Part shown: piece after piece, positions 42,382 through 51,486 of the stretch | How the letters are laid out: each line of letters starts with the position of its first letter | How positions within the stretch are numbered: position 1 is the first letter of the stretch | Source: Tunturiibacter gelidiferens | Lineage (GTDB): Bacteria > Acidobacteriota > Terriglobia > Terriglobales > Acidobacteriaceae | Assembly (NCBI RefSeq): GCF_013410115.1 | Contig: NZ_JACCCV010000002.1 | Location: forward strand, 434,001-498,000 | Direction: 5' to 3' | Length of the DNA: 64,000 nucleotides | Translations under genes and position numbers: made by a program | Notes under the pieces: model-generated | What the model was told of the DNA's origin: nothing | The model's database searches: none | The model's input: only the letters and a program-made list of their open reading frames with translations

Positions 42382-43086
42382 CTAGGCTTGTGCCGCCTTA
42401 GGAATCTCGAATCGATAGCCCGCGCCACGCATGGTCTTCAAATAGCGCGGTGTCTCGGCGTCGGCCTCGATCTTTTCGCGAATACGACGGACGTAAACGT
42501 CGACCGAACGAGGCGTCACAAAGCGGGCGTCGCCCCACACCGCGTCCAGAAGATGATCGCGACTAAAAACACGCCCGGGATGACGGGCGAGATAATCGAG
42601 AAGCCGAAACTCCGTAGCGGTCGTCGTTACCAGTTCGCCGTTCACGCGAAGCTGCATCGCGCTGGCGTCAATCTCAACATTCTCGAACTTGAGAACTGAA
42701 GGCGAGCTTGGTCTCTCGAAGCGCCGCAGTACCGCTTTGACCCTCGCTACAAGCTCGCGCGTGGCGAAGGGTTTGGTGATGTAATCGTCCGCTCCCATCT
42801 CCAGGCCATGGACGCGGTCGTTTTCGGCAGCGCGTGCCGTCAGGAAGATAATCGGAACCACGCTGAGGGTAGGATTCTGACGGAGCCGTCGGCATAGGTC
42901 GAGACCGTCGCCACCGGGGACCATGATGTCCAACAGAAAAAGTGCGGGCGGTTGCCGTTCGGCATCGGCAAGTATCTGATTGATAGCAAGATACGGGCGA
43001 ACTGTAAAGCCGGCGCTCTCCAGGTGGTACTGCACCAGTCGGGAGATATCCGCATCGTCTTCCAAAACAAAAATCGTCTGACTCAC
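42382..43086 (-). CDS. phoB: Phosphate-regulon response regulator PhoB
   Basis: 234 aa OmpR/PhoB-type regulator. Receiver domain with acidic pair EDDADIS, phospho-Asp in LFLLDIMVPGGDGLDL, conserved Thr/Ala (FLTARA) and Lys (YITKPFATREL); winged-helix DNA-binding domain with LLDYLARHPGRVFSRDHLLDAVWG and RSVDVYVRRIREKIE. The frame is open to a TTG at 43104; the GTG at 43086 with AGGGG eight nt upstream is preferred. First gene of the Pho operon; divergent from the REC/CHASE3-kinase pair. Confidence 0.93.
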   Translation of the reverse strand: MSQTIFVLEDDADISRLVQYHLESAGFTVRPYLAINQILADAERQPPALFLLDIMVPGGDGLDLCRRLRQNPTLSVVPIIFLTARAAENDRVHGLEMGADDYITKPFATRELVARVKAVLRRFERPSSPSVLKFENVEIDASAMQLRVNGELVTTTATEFRLLDYLARHPGRVFSRDHLLDAVWGDARFVTPRSVDVYVRRIREKIEADAETPRYLKTMRGAGYRFEIPKAAQA

Positions 43087-43115
43087 TTCGTAAACCCCTG
43101 TCAACTCGCGACTTG

Positions 43116-43131
43116 ATTAACGTCAGGTTAG
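43116..43131 (-). promoter_or_regulatory. Candidate Pho box upstream of phoB
   Basis: On the minus strand CTAACCTGACGTTAAT; TAA blocks have the same 11-nt period as in the pstS site, and both sites share TAACCT at the start. Only 30 nt from the phoB GTG, so a very short leader would be implied. An inverted pair GTTAGC/GCTAAC (43127-43132, 43152-43157) overlaps it. Confidence 0.38.
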
Positions 43132-43203
43132 CGCACCCCGGACGGGGGATTGCTAACGTACGATGAATCGTCCACAGTAAACCGTATGAAGAGTACGTTC
43201 GTA

Positions 43204-43215
43204 TACTCTAGAGTA
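43204..43215. promoter_or_regulatory. Perfect 12-nt palindrome TACTCTAGAGTA, possible operator
   Basis: A fully symmetric dodecamer in the intergenic region between divergent phoB and the REC gene, 30 nt before the preferred REC start. Suited to a dimeric regulator; no other copy was noticed. Confidence 0.35.
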
Positions 43216-43245
43216 ATTCTACGGGTTGTAGATGGTCAGAACTCC

Positions 43246-43614
43246 ATGAAACAGAACTCCAATCTCGTCCTTTGCGTGGATGACGAACGAATCGGGCTCG
43301 AGGTTCGGAAGATTTTGCTGGAACGCGCTGGATACCGAGTGTTGACTGCATCAGATGGACCGACCGGCCTTGCCATCTTCTCAACCGAGCCGGTCGAGGC
43401 GGTTGTGTTGGACTACTCCATGCCCGGCATGCACGGCGGCGAAATCGCCATCCAGATGCGTCAGACAAAGCCCCAGGTCCCCATCCTTTTGCTCTCCGCC
43501 TACATTGGTCTGGCTCCTGAGGTGACCTCTGTGGTGGATCTCTATATGACTAAGGGAGAAGGTGCGCCTGTTCTTCTGGAAAAACTAGGCAGCCTGCTGC
43601 AACCAATCAGTTGA
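43246..43614 (+). CDS. Single-domain response regulator (REC only)
   Basis: 122 aa from the preferred ATG. Acidic pair VDDERIG, phospho-Asp in AVVLDYSMPGMHGGEI, Ser in LLLSAYIG and Lys in YMTKGEGAP; the Lys is followed by Gly instead of the usual Pro. No output domain, so it probably relays a phosphoryl group or works by binding. The frame is open to 43150 but the region upstream of 43246 is promoter-like and non-conserved; no clear Shine-Dalgarno site. It is 37 nt upstream of the CHASE3 kinase, likely its partner. Confidence 0.8.
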   Translation: MKQNSNLVLCVDDERIGLEVRKILLERAGYRVLTASDGPTGLAIFSTEPVEAVVLDYSMPGMHGGEIAIQMRQTKPQVPILLLSAYIGLAPEVTSVVDLYMTKGEGAPVLLEKLGSLLQPIS

Positions 43615-43651
43615 TCCAACCCGCGAAGGCAAGGCACGAGATGAGAGGACT

Positions 43652-45451
43652 GTGAATCTAAGTCAGTTCAATAACATTCTAAGGCAGGTGTTCATATTGC
43701 CTGTCGTGGCGTTGCTGGTGGTCGCCGGCGCGCTCTACGTCCAGATCCGAGGATCAAACGTAACGGTTAATCTTATCCAGGAATCTGACGCCCGAATCTC
43801 ACAGGCGACCCTTCTTTCGAAACTGATTGTGGATGAGGAGTCCGGCCTACGCGGATACGAAACCACCGGCGACACAAGGTTTCTGCAGCCCTTTTACGAA
43901 GCTGAGTCCCATCTGCAGAGCGAAATCCAAAACCTTGACAACATGGCCGGAGCCGACGCGGACCAGAAGCACGACATTGCAGACCTCCGAGACGAACATC
44001 AGACATGGGAGGACGCGTTTGCCCTTCCCATTATCGCGACCGTTCGTGGAGGAGGACAGACCAACGACGTCGATTTGAACCTGCATGGCAAGGTCTTGAT
44101 GGACAATGTTCGTCACGACCTCACCGACATCATCCAGAAGGCTGAGGCCAGCCGCACCCGTCGAATCGCCCGGTGGCACCGTCAAGTCCATAGCCTGCTT
44201 CTCGTGTTGCTCGCGCTGGCTCTTGGAATGGGGGTCTTGATCGGCCTCTTTACCCGCAGCCGTCTCCATGCAGTCTCCGCAGCATACCGAGGTTCGCTTG
44301 ACATCCTAGGCCGCCGCGCCGAAGAACTCTACCAATCCGAGCAGCAACTCCGGACCACTCTCGAATCGATTGGCGACGGAGTCATCACGTGCGATGCTGA
44401 AGGCCGCATCCAGATGATGAATCCCGTAGCAAGGGAGTTGACCGGCTGGAGTCAGACCGAGGCCGATGGACGACGACTCGAAGAGATCTTCCGCATCGTC
44501 AACGAGACGACGCGCGAACCGGTAGAAACACCCGTCGCGAAGGTGAGGCGACTCGACAGGATCGTCGGCATGGCGAACCATCACACCATTCTCCTGCGCA
44601 AGGACGGCACTGAACTCGATATCTCCGACAGCGGCGCGCCCATCCGCGACAAAGCTGGCAACACGATCGGCATCGTCCTCGTCTTTCGCGACATCACGAT
44701 GGAACGTAAAACACAAGAGGCTCTGATTGCGAACGAGAAGCTGGCCGTTGCGGGTCGCCTTGCCGCCACGATTGCGCACGAGATCCATAACCCGCTCGAC
44801 TCCGTCTCGAATCTGCTTTATCTCATGCGCAACGGCGCGTCTCCCGAGGAATCGGTCCACTTCATGGATATGGCCGAGCAGGAGTTGACGCGAGTCACTC
44901 AGATCAGCCGCGCCATGCTTGGGCTGTATCGCGAATCGAAGGCTCCTGTTGTGGTGGATCTCAAAGAGATGCTGGAGGAGATTCTCCTTCTGATGGAAAG
45001 ACGACTCAGTGATCTCGGTGTGACGACGACAACAGAGATGCCCGAACCGATCGAAGTATGCGCCTTCCCTGCCGAACTGCGGCAGGTGTTCACCAACCTC
45101 ATCACGAATGCGGCCGAAGCAGCCGGTCAGGGCGGGCAGGTAAAAGTCAGCATCGTACCGCAATGCGCAAGTGTCGGAGCAAATGGCCAGAAGCTGCAAC
45201 CCGGGGCGATCATCTCGATAGCCGACAATGGAGTGGGCATTCCAGACGATGTACAGCCACACCTGTTCCAGCCTTTTTTCACCACGAAAGGAGAGCATGG
45301 AACTGGCCTCGGTCTTTGGGTCAGCCGCGGAATCATCAATAAACATGCGGGCACGATCTCTATCTCCAGCGATACGAGCGACGCATCGCACGGCACCAGA
45401 GTCAGCGTCTTCCTCGCAACCGATCCCACTATCAATGCTGGCGGAGATTAG
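43652..45451 (+). CDS. CHASE3-PAS sensor histidine kinase
   Basis: 599 aa. Membrane helix at about 13-33, a periplasmic CHASE3 domain (about 38-180, with ESGLRGYETTGDTRFLQPF), second helix about 184-206, PAS (about 228-350, TLESIGDGVITCDAEGRIQM), HisKA with LAATIAHEIHNPLDSVSNLL and HATPase_c with NLITNAAEAAGQGG, IADNGVGIPDD and GEHGTGLGLWVSRG. GTG start at 43652 with GAGAGGA upstream. CHASE3 senses unknown periplasmic or membrane signals. With the REC-only protein it forms a two-component pair. Confidence 0.9.
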   Translation: MNLSQFNNILRQVFILPVVALLVVAGALYVQIRGSNVTVNLIQESDARISQATLLSKLIVDEESGLRGYETTGDTRFLQPFYEAESHLQSEIQNLDNMAGADADQKHDIADLRDEHQTWEDAFALPIIATVRGGGQTNDVDLNLHGKVLMDNVRHDLTDIIQKAEASRTRRIARWHRQVHSLLLVLLALALGMGVLIGLFTRSRLHAVSAAYRGSLDILGRRAEELYQSEQQLRTTLESIGDGVITCDAEGRIQMMNPVARELTGWSQTEADGRRLEEIFRIVNETTREPVETPVAKVRRLDRIVGMANHHTILLRKDGTELDISDSGAPIRDKAGNTIGIVLVFRDITMERKTQEALIANEKLAVAGRLAATIAHEIHNPLDSVSNLLYLMRNGASPEESVHFMDMAEQELTRVTQISRAMLGLYRESKAPVVVDLKEMLEEILLLMERRLSDLGVTTTTEMPEPIEVCAFPAELRQVFTNLITNAAEAAGQGGQVKVSIVPQCASVGANGQKLQPGAIISIADNGVGIPDDVQPHLFQPFFTTKGEHGTGLGLWVSRGIINKHAGTISISSDTSDASHGTRVSVFLATDPTINAGGD

Positions 45452-45491
45452 GCTTTCGGTCTAAGCCACGACACGAAAGCCGCCCCGGTTA

Positions 45492-46538
45492 TTAGAGCGC
45501 ACGCAACTCCTCTGACACAATCGCCGCGGCCTTGGTGCAAGCGACTCGATCGACATCGTAGTGCGTCACGAATCGCACCGAGTGGGGGCCGATGGCGCTG
45601 GCCAACACTCCTTTCTGCTTCAATGCAGCAACGAAGCCCACGGCATCGCCGCCGTTGGCCTGATCTGTGCCAAGCAGCTTGAAGATCACAATGTTGGTCT
45701 GCACCGCATCTAGATCGATCACCGCCTTACTGGGCTCCGACGCGACCGCATCTGCTAGAAGACGAGCATTCGAGTGATCTTCCTGCAAGCGCTTCGGCAT
45801 CTCGTGCAAAGCGATCAGCCCGGCAGCGGCAATGATACCCGCCTGCCGCATGCCTCCACCCAAGGCTTTGCGATAGATCCGAGCCTCATCAATTGACTTC
45901 TTGCTGCCGAGCAGCATGGAACCGACCGGCGCGCCCAACCCCTTCGACAGACAGAACATGACGGTGTCGAATCCGCTGGTCAACTTCGCCACGCTAAGTC
46001 CCAGCGCAGTCGCTGCGTTAAACACTCTTGCCCCATCGAGATGGACTGGTAAGCCGACTTCGCGAGCGCCTGCCCATACTTCTTCGAGAACCGGCAACGG
46101 AGTTACCGTACCGCCGGCCATGTTGTGTGAGTTCTCCAGACTGATCAGCGCCGTTTGAGCGCGATAGTAGATTTTTGCGCCGATCGCAGGCTTGATGTGG
46201 TCCCACGTCAGGATGCCTCGCTCTGCTGCGACCGTACGTGCCTGGCAGCCCGAGAACGCGGCCATCATCGCTATTTCCCAGTCCAATACGTGCGACCGCG
46301 CTTCGCAGATAACCTCCTGCCCGTGACGCGTATGTAACCGAATCGCAATTTGATTTCCCATTGTTCCGGTCGGCACGAAGATGGAAGCCTCGCGACCAAA
46401 AACCTCCGCGGCATCTTTTTCCAGACGGTTGACAGTAGGGTCTTCACTATAGACATCGTCGCCGACCTCCGCGGAGGCCATCGCCTCGCGCATGGCTGCG
46501 GTGGGGCGGGTAACGGTGTCGCTGCGCAGATCGATCAT
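45492..46538 (-). CDS. ltaE: Low-specificity L-threonine aldolase
   Basis: 348 aa PLP enzyme that cleaves L-threonine and L-allo-threonine to glycine and acetaldehyde. Hallmarks: [19 protein letters not shown] at the N-terminus, [23 protein letters not shown] and the PLP Lys in [18 protein letters not shown] (about 200). Cytoplasmic. ATG at 46538 with GGAGA upstream. It follows hemW by about 34 nt on the same strand. Confidence 0.95.
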   Translation of the reverse strand: MIDLRSDTVTRPTAAMREAMASAEVGDDVYSEDPTVNRLEKDAAEVFGREASIFVPTGTMGNQIAIRLHTRHGQEVICEARSHVLDWEIAMMAAFSGCQARTVAAERGILTWDHIKPAIGAKIYYRAQTALISLENSHNMAGGTVTPLPVLEEVWAGAREVGLPVHLDGARVFNAATALGLSVAKLTSGFDTVMFCLSKGLGAPVGSMLLGSKKSIDEARIYRKALGGGMRQAGIIAAAGLIALHEMPKRLQEDHSNARLLADAVASEPSKAVIDLDAVQTNIVIFKLLGTDQANGGDAVGFVAALKQKGVLASAIGPHSVRFVTHYDVDRVACTKAAAIVSEELRAL

Positions 46539-46572
46539 GGTCTTCGTTCTCTCCTGTGATGATTGTTCTTTT

Positions 46573-47799
46573 TTATGCGGCGGTAGAAATCAACAGCCGG
46601 CTGAAGACTTCGTTGGAGACTAAGCGTCCACGCGGAGTCAACCGAATCCTTCCAGAGTCGAGTACCAGTAGACCTGCATCGCGAACCTCTATCAGGGCAG
46701 GCATCGTCTCCTCCAATAAGGTCTCACCAAACTGTCTCCGTAACGTGCCGAGATCGACCCCTTCATTAAGACGCAAGCCGAGAAAGAGCGACTCCTCAAA
46801 AGCCTCGCCAGGCCCGACGATATCGACCTGACTATCCGTCGCGTCCTGCTCTGATTCAAAAAGGCGAAGCGGATTCGCAGCCGATCCTTGTCCGAGATAA
46901 CGTTCCAGATCGCTGGTGTTGGCAAATCTCACCGCATCTGGACCAGCAAGCAGCATCGAGTGAGCATCGAGCCCAAAGCCGATATAAGGCTGACGCTGCC
47001 AGTACTTCATATTATGACGAGACTGATGTCCAGACCGTGCAAAGTTCGAGATCTCGTACTGTTGCACACCTGCATCCCGCAGCATGTCGCACGCATGCTG
47101 ATACCACTCCGCAGCCTGATCCTCATCGGGCACAGCTGCAGCACTGTATCGACTTCCCTGCTCCAGCAGCTCTCGTCCCAGCCGCGAATCCTCATCTACT
47201 TCAAGCAAGTAGACACTGATATGTGGCGCACCACTTGCAATGGCCTGCTCCACGGAGTACTGCCAACTCTCCGCTGTCTGGTGCGGCAGTCCTGCGATCA
47301 GGTCGATATTGATATCGCGAACGGCGGCAGCTCTCACTCTCGCAATCTCCGCGTCGCACTGCTGTCGCGTATGCAACCGCCCGACCGCTACCGTCTCCCG
47401 GTCAACAAACGACTGCACGCCAAAACTGATTCGGTTCATCCCCTGCCGCAATAGCTCGTCCAGGGTCCCATCCGCGAGCTGCCCCGGAGCACATTCCAGA
47501 GTGATCTCCGCATCAGTGTCGATGTCGAACTCGCCACGCAGATGCTGAAATATCTTCTCAAACTGTTGAGCCGAAAGCAGGCTAGGCGTTCCCCCGCCGA
47601 AGTAGATCGTGTCCACGGCCCTGGGGAGCGAGGCATCGATTCTTTCTGCAGCCTCGTGTGCTCCGCGAATCTCTCCGCACAGGCGATCGACATAGTGCTG
47701 CATCCGTTCTGCGCCGAATACACCCGAAGCAAAGTTGCAGAAGGTGCACTTTGCCTTGCAGAACGGAACCGAAATGTAGACGCCAACAGGGCCAGCCAT
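46573..47799 (-). CDS. hemW: Radical-SAM heme chaperone HemW (HemN-like)
   Basis: About 408 aa. The 4Fe-4S motif is CKAKCTFC (C-x3-C-x2-C) right after VGVYISVPF; then [53 protein letters not shown] and a C-terminal winged-helix-like domain. The C-x3-C-x2-C without the extra Cys of HemN indicates HemW, which inserts heme into respiratory enzymes. The ATG at 47799 has GGAGG rather far (13 nt) upstream; a GTG at 47832 with AAAGGA seven nt upstream is an equally good start and would add 11 residues. Confidence 0.93.
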   Translation of the reverse strand: MAGPVGVYISVPFCKAKCTFCNFASGVFGAERMQHYVDRLCGEIRGAHEAAERIDASLPRAVDTIYFGGGTPSLLSAQQFEKIFQHLRGEFDIDTDAEITLECAPGQLADGTLDELLRQGMNRISFGVQSFVDRETVAVGRLHTRQQCDAEIARVRAAAVRDINIDLIAGLPHQTAESWQYSVEQAIASGAPHISVYLLEVDEDSRLGRELLEQGSRYSAAAVPDEDQAAEWYQHACDMLRDAGVQQYEISNFARSGHQSRHNMKYWQRQPYIGFGLDAHSMLLAGPDAVRFANTSDLERYLGQGSAANPLRLFESEQDATDSQVDIVGPGEAFEESLFLGLRLNEGVDLGTLRRQFGETLLEETMPALIEVRDAGLLVLDSGRIRLTPRGRLVSNEVFSRLLISTAA

Positions 47800-47901
47800 T
47801 AGTACGAGATATCCTCCCTCCAATTGTTTCACGCTTGGTCCTTTCTCGTGGACGTAACTAAACAAGCGCAAGCGGCTCTAACGTTACAGAGGTTCAGTTC
47901 T

Positions 47902-48684
47902 ATGCTGCAGATTCGCTCCTTCGCCACCTCCGTCCTTTCGCTTTTCTTCCTCGCCGCGCCGATCTCCGCTCTCTCGCAGGCTGCTCCGTCCAACCGCACG
48001 CCGGTTCTGGTGGAGCTCTTCACTTCTGAGGGTTGTTCCAGCTGTCCGCCCGCAGACGCCTTGCTCGCTAAGCTCGACCACGATCAACCCATTCAAAACG
48101 CTGAGATCATCGTGCTCGGCGAGCACGTCGACTACTGGGACAATCTCGGCTGGCACGACCGTTTCTCCTCACACCAGTACACCGAGCGTCAAAACCAATA
48201 CAGCGCTCGCCTCGGCGTTGACGGTGTCTACACCCCGCAGATGATCGTCGACGGAACTGACCAGTTCGTCGGCAACGACAGCTCCCACGCCCACCGGTCG
48301 ATCGCAAGCGCCGCACAGAAGGCCAAACTAAACCTATTGCTCTCCCGCCCCGTGGTAGACGCCCGAAAAATCTCAGCCTCCGTCTCGCTGCCTGCGTCCT
48401 CGGTATCTTCGTCGCGCGTCGAACTCTACGCCGCCCTGGTCGATCCGACGGACATCACTGACGTTCGCAACGGCGAAAATGGCGGTCGCAGGCTTCAGCA
48501 CGTCGGTGTCGTACGGAACCTGCAGCGCATTGGATCTTTGAAAGACCTGGCGGCTGGCCCACTTAGCTTCAGCCTTAACGCTCCCGGAGACGCGAACGTT
48601 GTCAACATGCGCGTGGTGGTCTTCGCCCAGCTGAACGACCAAGGCACTGTATTGGGCGCAGTGGTGATAGACGTCAAACCCTAA
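47902..48684 (+). CDS. DUF1223 thioredoxin-fold secreted protein
   Basis: 260 aa. Signal peptide MLQIRSFATSVLSLFFLAAP ending ALSQA, then VLVELFTSEGCSSCPPADALL with a C-x2-C redox pair (residues about 48-51), LGEHVDYWDNLGWHDRFSS and VYTPQMIVDGTDQFVG, the core of DUF1223. The family has a thioredoxin fold; the function is not established. The frame is open from 47824 but the ATG at 47902 has AGAGG upstream and a proper signal sequence. It is divergent from hemW, with overlapping 5' regions. Confidence 0.88.
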   Translation: MLQIRSFATSVLSLFFLAAPISALSQAAPSNRTPVLVELFTSEGCSSCPPADALLAKLDHDQPIQNAEIIVLGEHVDYWDNLGWHDRFSSHQYTERQNQYSARLGVDGVYTPQMIVDGTDQFVGNDSSHAHRSIASAAQKAKLNLLLSRPVVDARKISASVSLPASSVSSSRVELYAALVDPTDITDVRNGENGGRRLQHVGVVRNLQRIGSLKDLAAGPLSFSLNAPGDANVVNMRVVVFAQLNDQGTVLGAVVIDVKP

Positions 48685-48743
48685 TGAACCCCGCACTTCC
48701 CGAATCTCTAGTCGCCCTTAAGCATCTAGAATAGAGATTGCAA

Positions 48744-50780
48744 ATGGCCGACGAGCAGAAACCGAAGGATCCGAAGGAACAGCCCGCGAAAAAGCCGTCG
48801 CAAGACGATGAGGTCGCAGGCAAAGCCTACGACGCGCGCCTCATGCGACGCCTTCTGACATACCTCAAGCCCTACAAGCTACAGACCGGTCTCTCAGCTC
48901 TTACCATCTTTTTCAAGGCTTCGACGGATGTCATGGGACCATATCTGGTCAAGGTCGCCGTCGACACCTACATGACCGATACGCCGCCGGCGAAGCTCTC
49001 CTGGCTTGCGCGTCATCTGAGCTCGCGCCCCATGACCGGCATCACGCAGATCGGTTGCCTTTACCTCGGGGCGCTCCTTCTCACCTACGTGCTGGAGTTT
49101 GCGCAGACCTACATGATGCAGTGGACTGGCCAGAAGATCATGTTCGACCTTCGCAGCCAGATCTTCCGCCACCTGCAGCGCATGCAGCCCTCCTTCTTCG
49201 ATCACAACCCCGTCGGCAAGCTCGTGACCCGCGTCACGTCGGACGTCGACGCACTCAACGAGATGTTCACCTCTGGCGTGCTCGCCATCTTTGAGGACAT
49301 CTTCGTTCTTCTGTTCATTGTTCTCATCATGCTGCGGATGAGCTGGCCGCTCGCCTTGCTCGCGCTCTCGGTCATCCCGGCAATTCTCTACGTCACAAAA
49401 ATCTTCCGCCGCCACGTTCGCGACAGCTACCGCCGCCAGCGAGCGGCAACGGCACGGATCAACTCCTTCACGCAGGAGTACGTCTCGGGCATGTCTATCG
49501 TGCAGCTCTTTAACCGCGAGCGCCGCGCCTTCAACGACTACTCCTCGGTCAACGCCGAGAACAAACAGGCTTGGACCGACGCCATCTTCGCCTACGCTGT
49601 TTACTACCCGGTCGTTGAGTTCCTTAGCTCGACCGCGATCGCGCTCGTAATCTGGCGCGGCGGCATCTCCGCGCTCCACTATCTCCAGGCAACGCAACTC
49701 CACGAACTGCAGCCTATTTTGCACGCTCTGCCAAAGGCTGGCAGCGTTGTGACTGTTGGCGTTCTCATCGCATTCATCCAGTACGCGCAGCGCTTCTTTC
49801 GGCCCATTCAGGATCTCAGCGAAAAGTACAACATACTGCAAGCGGCCATGGCAGCCAGCGAACGCGTCTTCAACCTGCTGGATACCCAGCCGACCATCAT
49901 CTCGCCCGCCTCCCCAATCCTTGGTGATGACTCTGGCCGCGTCGAGTTCCGCAACGTCTGGTTCACCTACCAAAAACTTGATGAAGCACAATACACACGT
50001 GTAGCTGCAGCAACCGAAGATGAGCTCAACACCTTCGCCGACATTGAATGGATTCTTCGCGGCGTCAGCTTTACAGTCGAACCAGACGAAACCGCCGCCA
50101 TCGTCGGCCACACCGGCGCTGGCAAGACAACTATCACAGGCCTCATGATGCGCTTCTATGACATTCAGCGCGGCAGCATCCTGGTCGATGGCGTCGACGT
50201 CCGCGAGCAAGACCTGAAGAAGCTCCGCCAGCGCTTCGGCGTCGTCCTGCAAGATCCATTTCTCTTCACCGGCACCATCGCCGACAACATCCGCCTCGGG
50301 TCTAAATGGATCACCGACGAACGCCTTGAGCTCGCCGCGGACGAGGTCAACATAGGCGACTTTATCCGATCGCTACCCTTGCAGTTTGCCGAACCAGTTC
50401 GCGAACGCGGCGCCACGCTCTCCACCGGCCAGAAGCAACTCATCAGCTTCGCCCGTGCCCTCGCCCATTCGCCCCGCATCCTCATCCTCGACGAGGCCAC
50501 CTCCTCTGTCGATACCGACACCGAACTCCGGGTCCGCCTCGCCCTCTCCCGCATGATCACCGGACGCACCTCGATCCTCATCGCGCATCGTCTCTCCACG
50601 ATTCAACGCGCCGACACCATCCTCGTCATGCACAAAGGCCAACTCCGCGAACGCGGTACCCATCAGCAGCTTCTCACCGAACGCGGCCTGTACTGGAAGC
50701 TCTACCAACTCCAGTACAGGGATCAGGAGCTTGGCTCAGGAAGCGACTCGATTCCCCTCGAGCCCCTCAGCGCCGACTGA
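48744..50780 (+). CDS. ABC exporter, fused permease-ATPase (YheH/MsbA-like)
   Basis: 678 aa. A charged, Lys/Pro/Asp-rich N-terminus of about 35 residues, six membrane helices (about 45-330) and an ATPase domain with Walker A GHTGAGKTT, signature LSTGQKQ (Thr instead of the first Gly), Walker B ILILDEATSSVD and H-loop IAHRLSTI. Between VWFTYQ and WILRGVSF there is a 25-30 residue insertion rich in Glu, Asp and Ala; such an insert is not in the other exporter of this window. The LSxGQ variant is frequent in YheH/heterodimeric exporters. TTG at 48738 or ATG at 48744 may be the start. Confidence 0.88.
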   Translation: MADEQKPKDPKEQPAKKPSQDDEVAGKAYDARLMRRLLTYLKPYKLQTGLSALTIFFKASTDVMGPYLVKVAVDTYMTDTPPAKLSWLARHLSSRPMTGITQIGCLYLGALLLTYVLEFAQTYMMQWTGQKIMFDLRSQIFRHLQRMQPSFFDHNPVGKLVTRVTSDVDALNEMFTSGVLAIFEDIFVLLFIVLIMLRMSWPLALLALSVIPAILYVTKIFRRHVRDSYRRQRAATARINSFTQEYVSGMSIVQLFNRERRAFNDYSSVNAENKQAWTDAIFAYAVYYPVVEFLSSTAIALVIWRGGISALHYLQATQLHELQPILHALPKAGSVVTVGVLIAFIQYAQRFFRPIQDLSEKYNILQAAMAASERVFNLLDTQPTIISPASPILGDDSGRVEFRNVWFTYQKLDEAQYTRVAAATEDELNTFADIEWILRGVSFTVEPDETAAIVGHTGAGKTTITGLMMRFYDIQRGSILVDGVDVREQDLKKLRQRFGVVLQDPFLFTGTIADNIRLGSKWITDERLELAADEVNIGDFIRSLPLQFAEPVRERGATLSTGQKQLISFARALAHSPRILILDEATSSVDTDTELRVRLALSRMITGRTSILIAHRLSTIQRADTILVMHKGQLRERGTHQQLLTERGLYWKLYQLQYRDQELGSGSDSIPLEPLSAD

Positions 50781-51453
50781 CGTCCGCTCGTCTCGCCGCC
50801 CTCAAACAGTCCTCCACCAGCTTCCTCGCACGCTTCTCCCGAGCCTCCGGACCCTGGTAGTAAAAGATCGCCAGCAGGCTGCTCATCCTCTGCGTCGGTG
50901 TCAATAGCTCCCACCCTCGACGCGCCATCGGCGCCCTGTGAAACGCCGCTTCCACCACAGGCGGTAGCACCTTCTCTCCCTCCATTGTCAGCAACATCCG
51001 CTCCGCCATCTGCTCCGCACGCCTCTGACGCGCCTCGGGACTTTTCACCGCATTTAGCCACTTGCCCACCTCGTACTGCATCGACTCACTCTGTTCCCTG
51101 TACCACTTCGCCAACCTCTTCTCTCGCTTCAACAGCTTCTCGAACTGGGCAGTTGCCACCGGCTCACGCTGCTCGAGATCCGGTTCGATCGCAATCTCCA
51201 CCATTGCTCCGACCTTCGCGCATGCGGCCTTCTGCATCTTCTTGTTCACCAGAACGAAATGGCCGCCCCGCACCGCATCGCCAAACAAAGAAGTTCGAAA
51301 GATTTCAGCCCCAATCTCCACCTTCACCCGCAGCCGCACCATCTTCTTCCATGCCTTCTCAACGTCGAACGGCAGCCGCACGATCACCCACCCCAGCCCG
51401 TTGTTGGCCGGCTCCAGCACCGCCTGAAACCTCTTCGTTGCACTTAAAACCAT
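50767..51453 (-). CDS. YdeI/OmpD-associated family protein (DUF1905 + OmdA)
   Basis: 228 aa. N-terminal DUF1905 beta-barrel (FQAVLEPANNGLGWVIVRLPFDVEKAW, residues about 8-35, to about 90) and a C-terminal OmdA/YdeI helical part (LPPVVEAAF; GWELLTPTQRMSSLLAIFY). The family has been linked to bacteriocin or peptide tolerance, with no known mechanism. The frame is open to 51585, but the ATG at 51453 has GGAGG seven nt upstream. Its 3' end overlaps the convergent ABC gene by 14 bases; it is divergent from lpxB with only about 33 nt between. Confidence 0.82.
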   Translation of the reverse strand: MVLSATKRFQAVLEPANNGLGWVIVRLPFDVEKAWKKMVRLRVKVEIGAEIFRTSLFGDAVRGGHFVLVNKKMQKAACAKVGAMVEIAIEPDLEQREPVATAQFEKLLKREKRLAKWYREQSESMQYEVGKWLNAVKSPEARQRRAEQMAERMLLTMEGEKVLPPVVEAAFHRAPMARRGWELLTPTQRMSSLLAIFYYQGPEAREKRARKLVEDCLRAARRADVSRR

Positions 51454-51486
51454 GCGAATTCCTCCAGAAAAATCTACACTGGATCC

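Noticed and set aside
48894..50252. 452-codon open frame on the minus strand
   Set aside because: It is antisense to the ABC exporter, whose domains are fully conserved; the frame is a by-product of high GC codon use.
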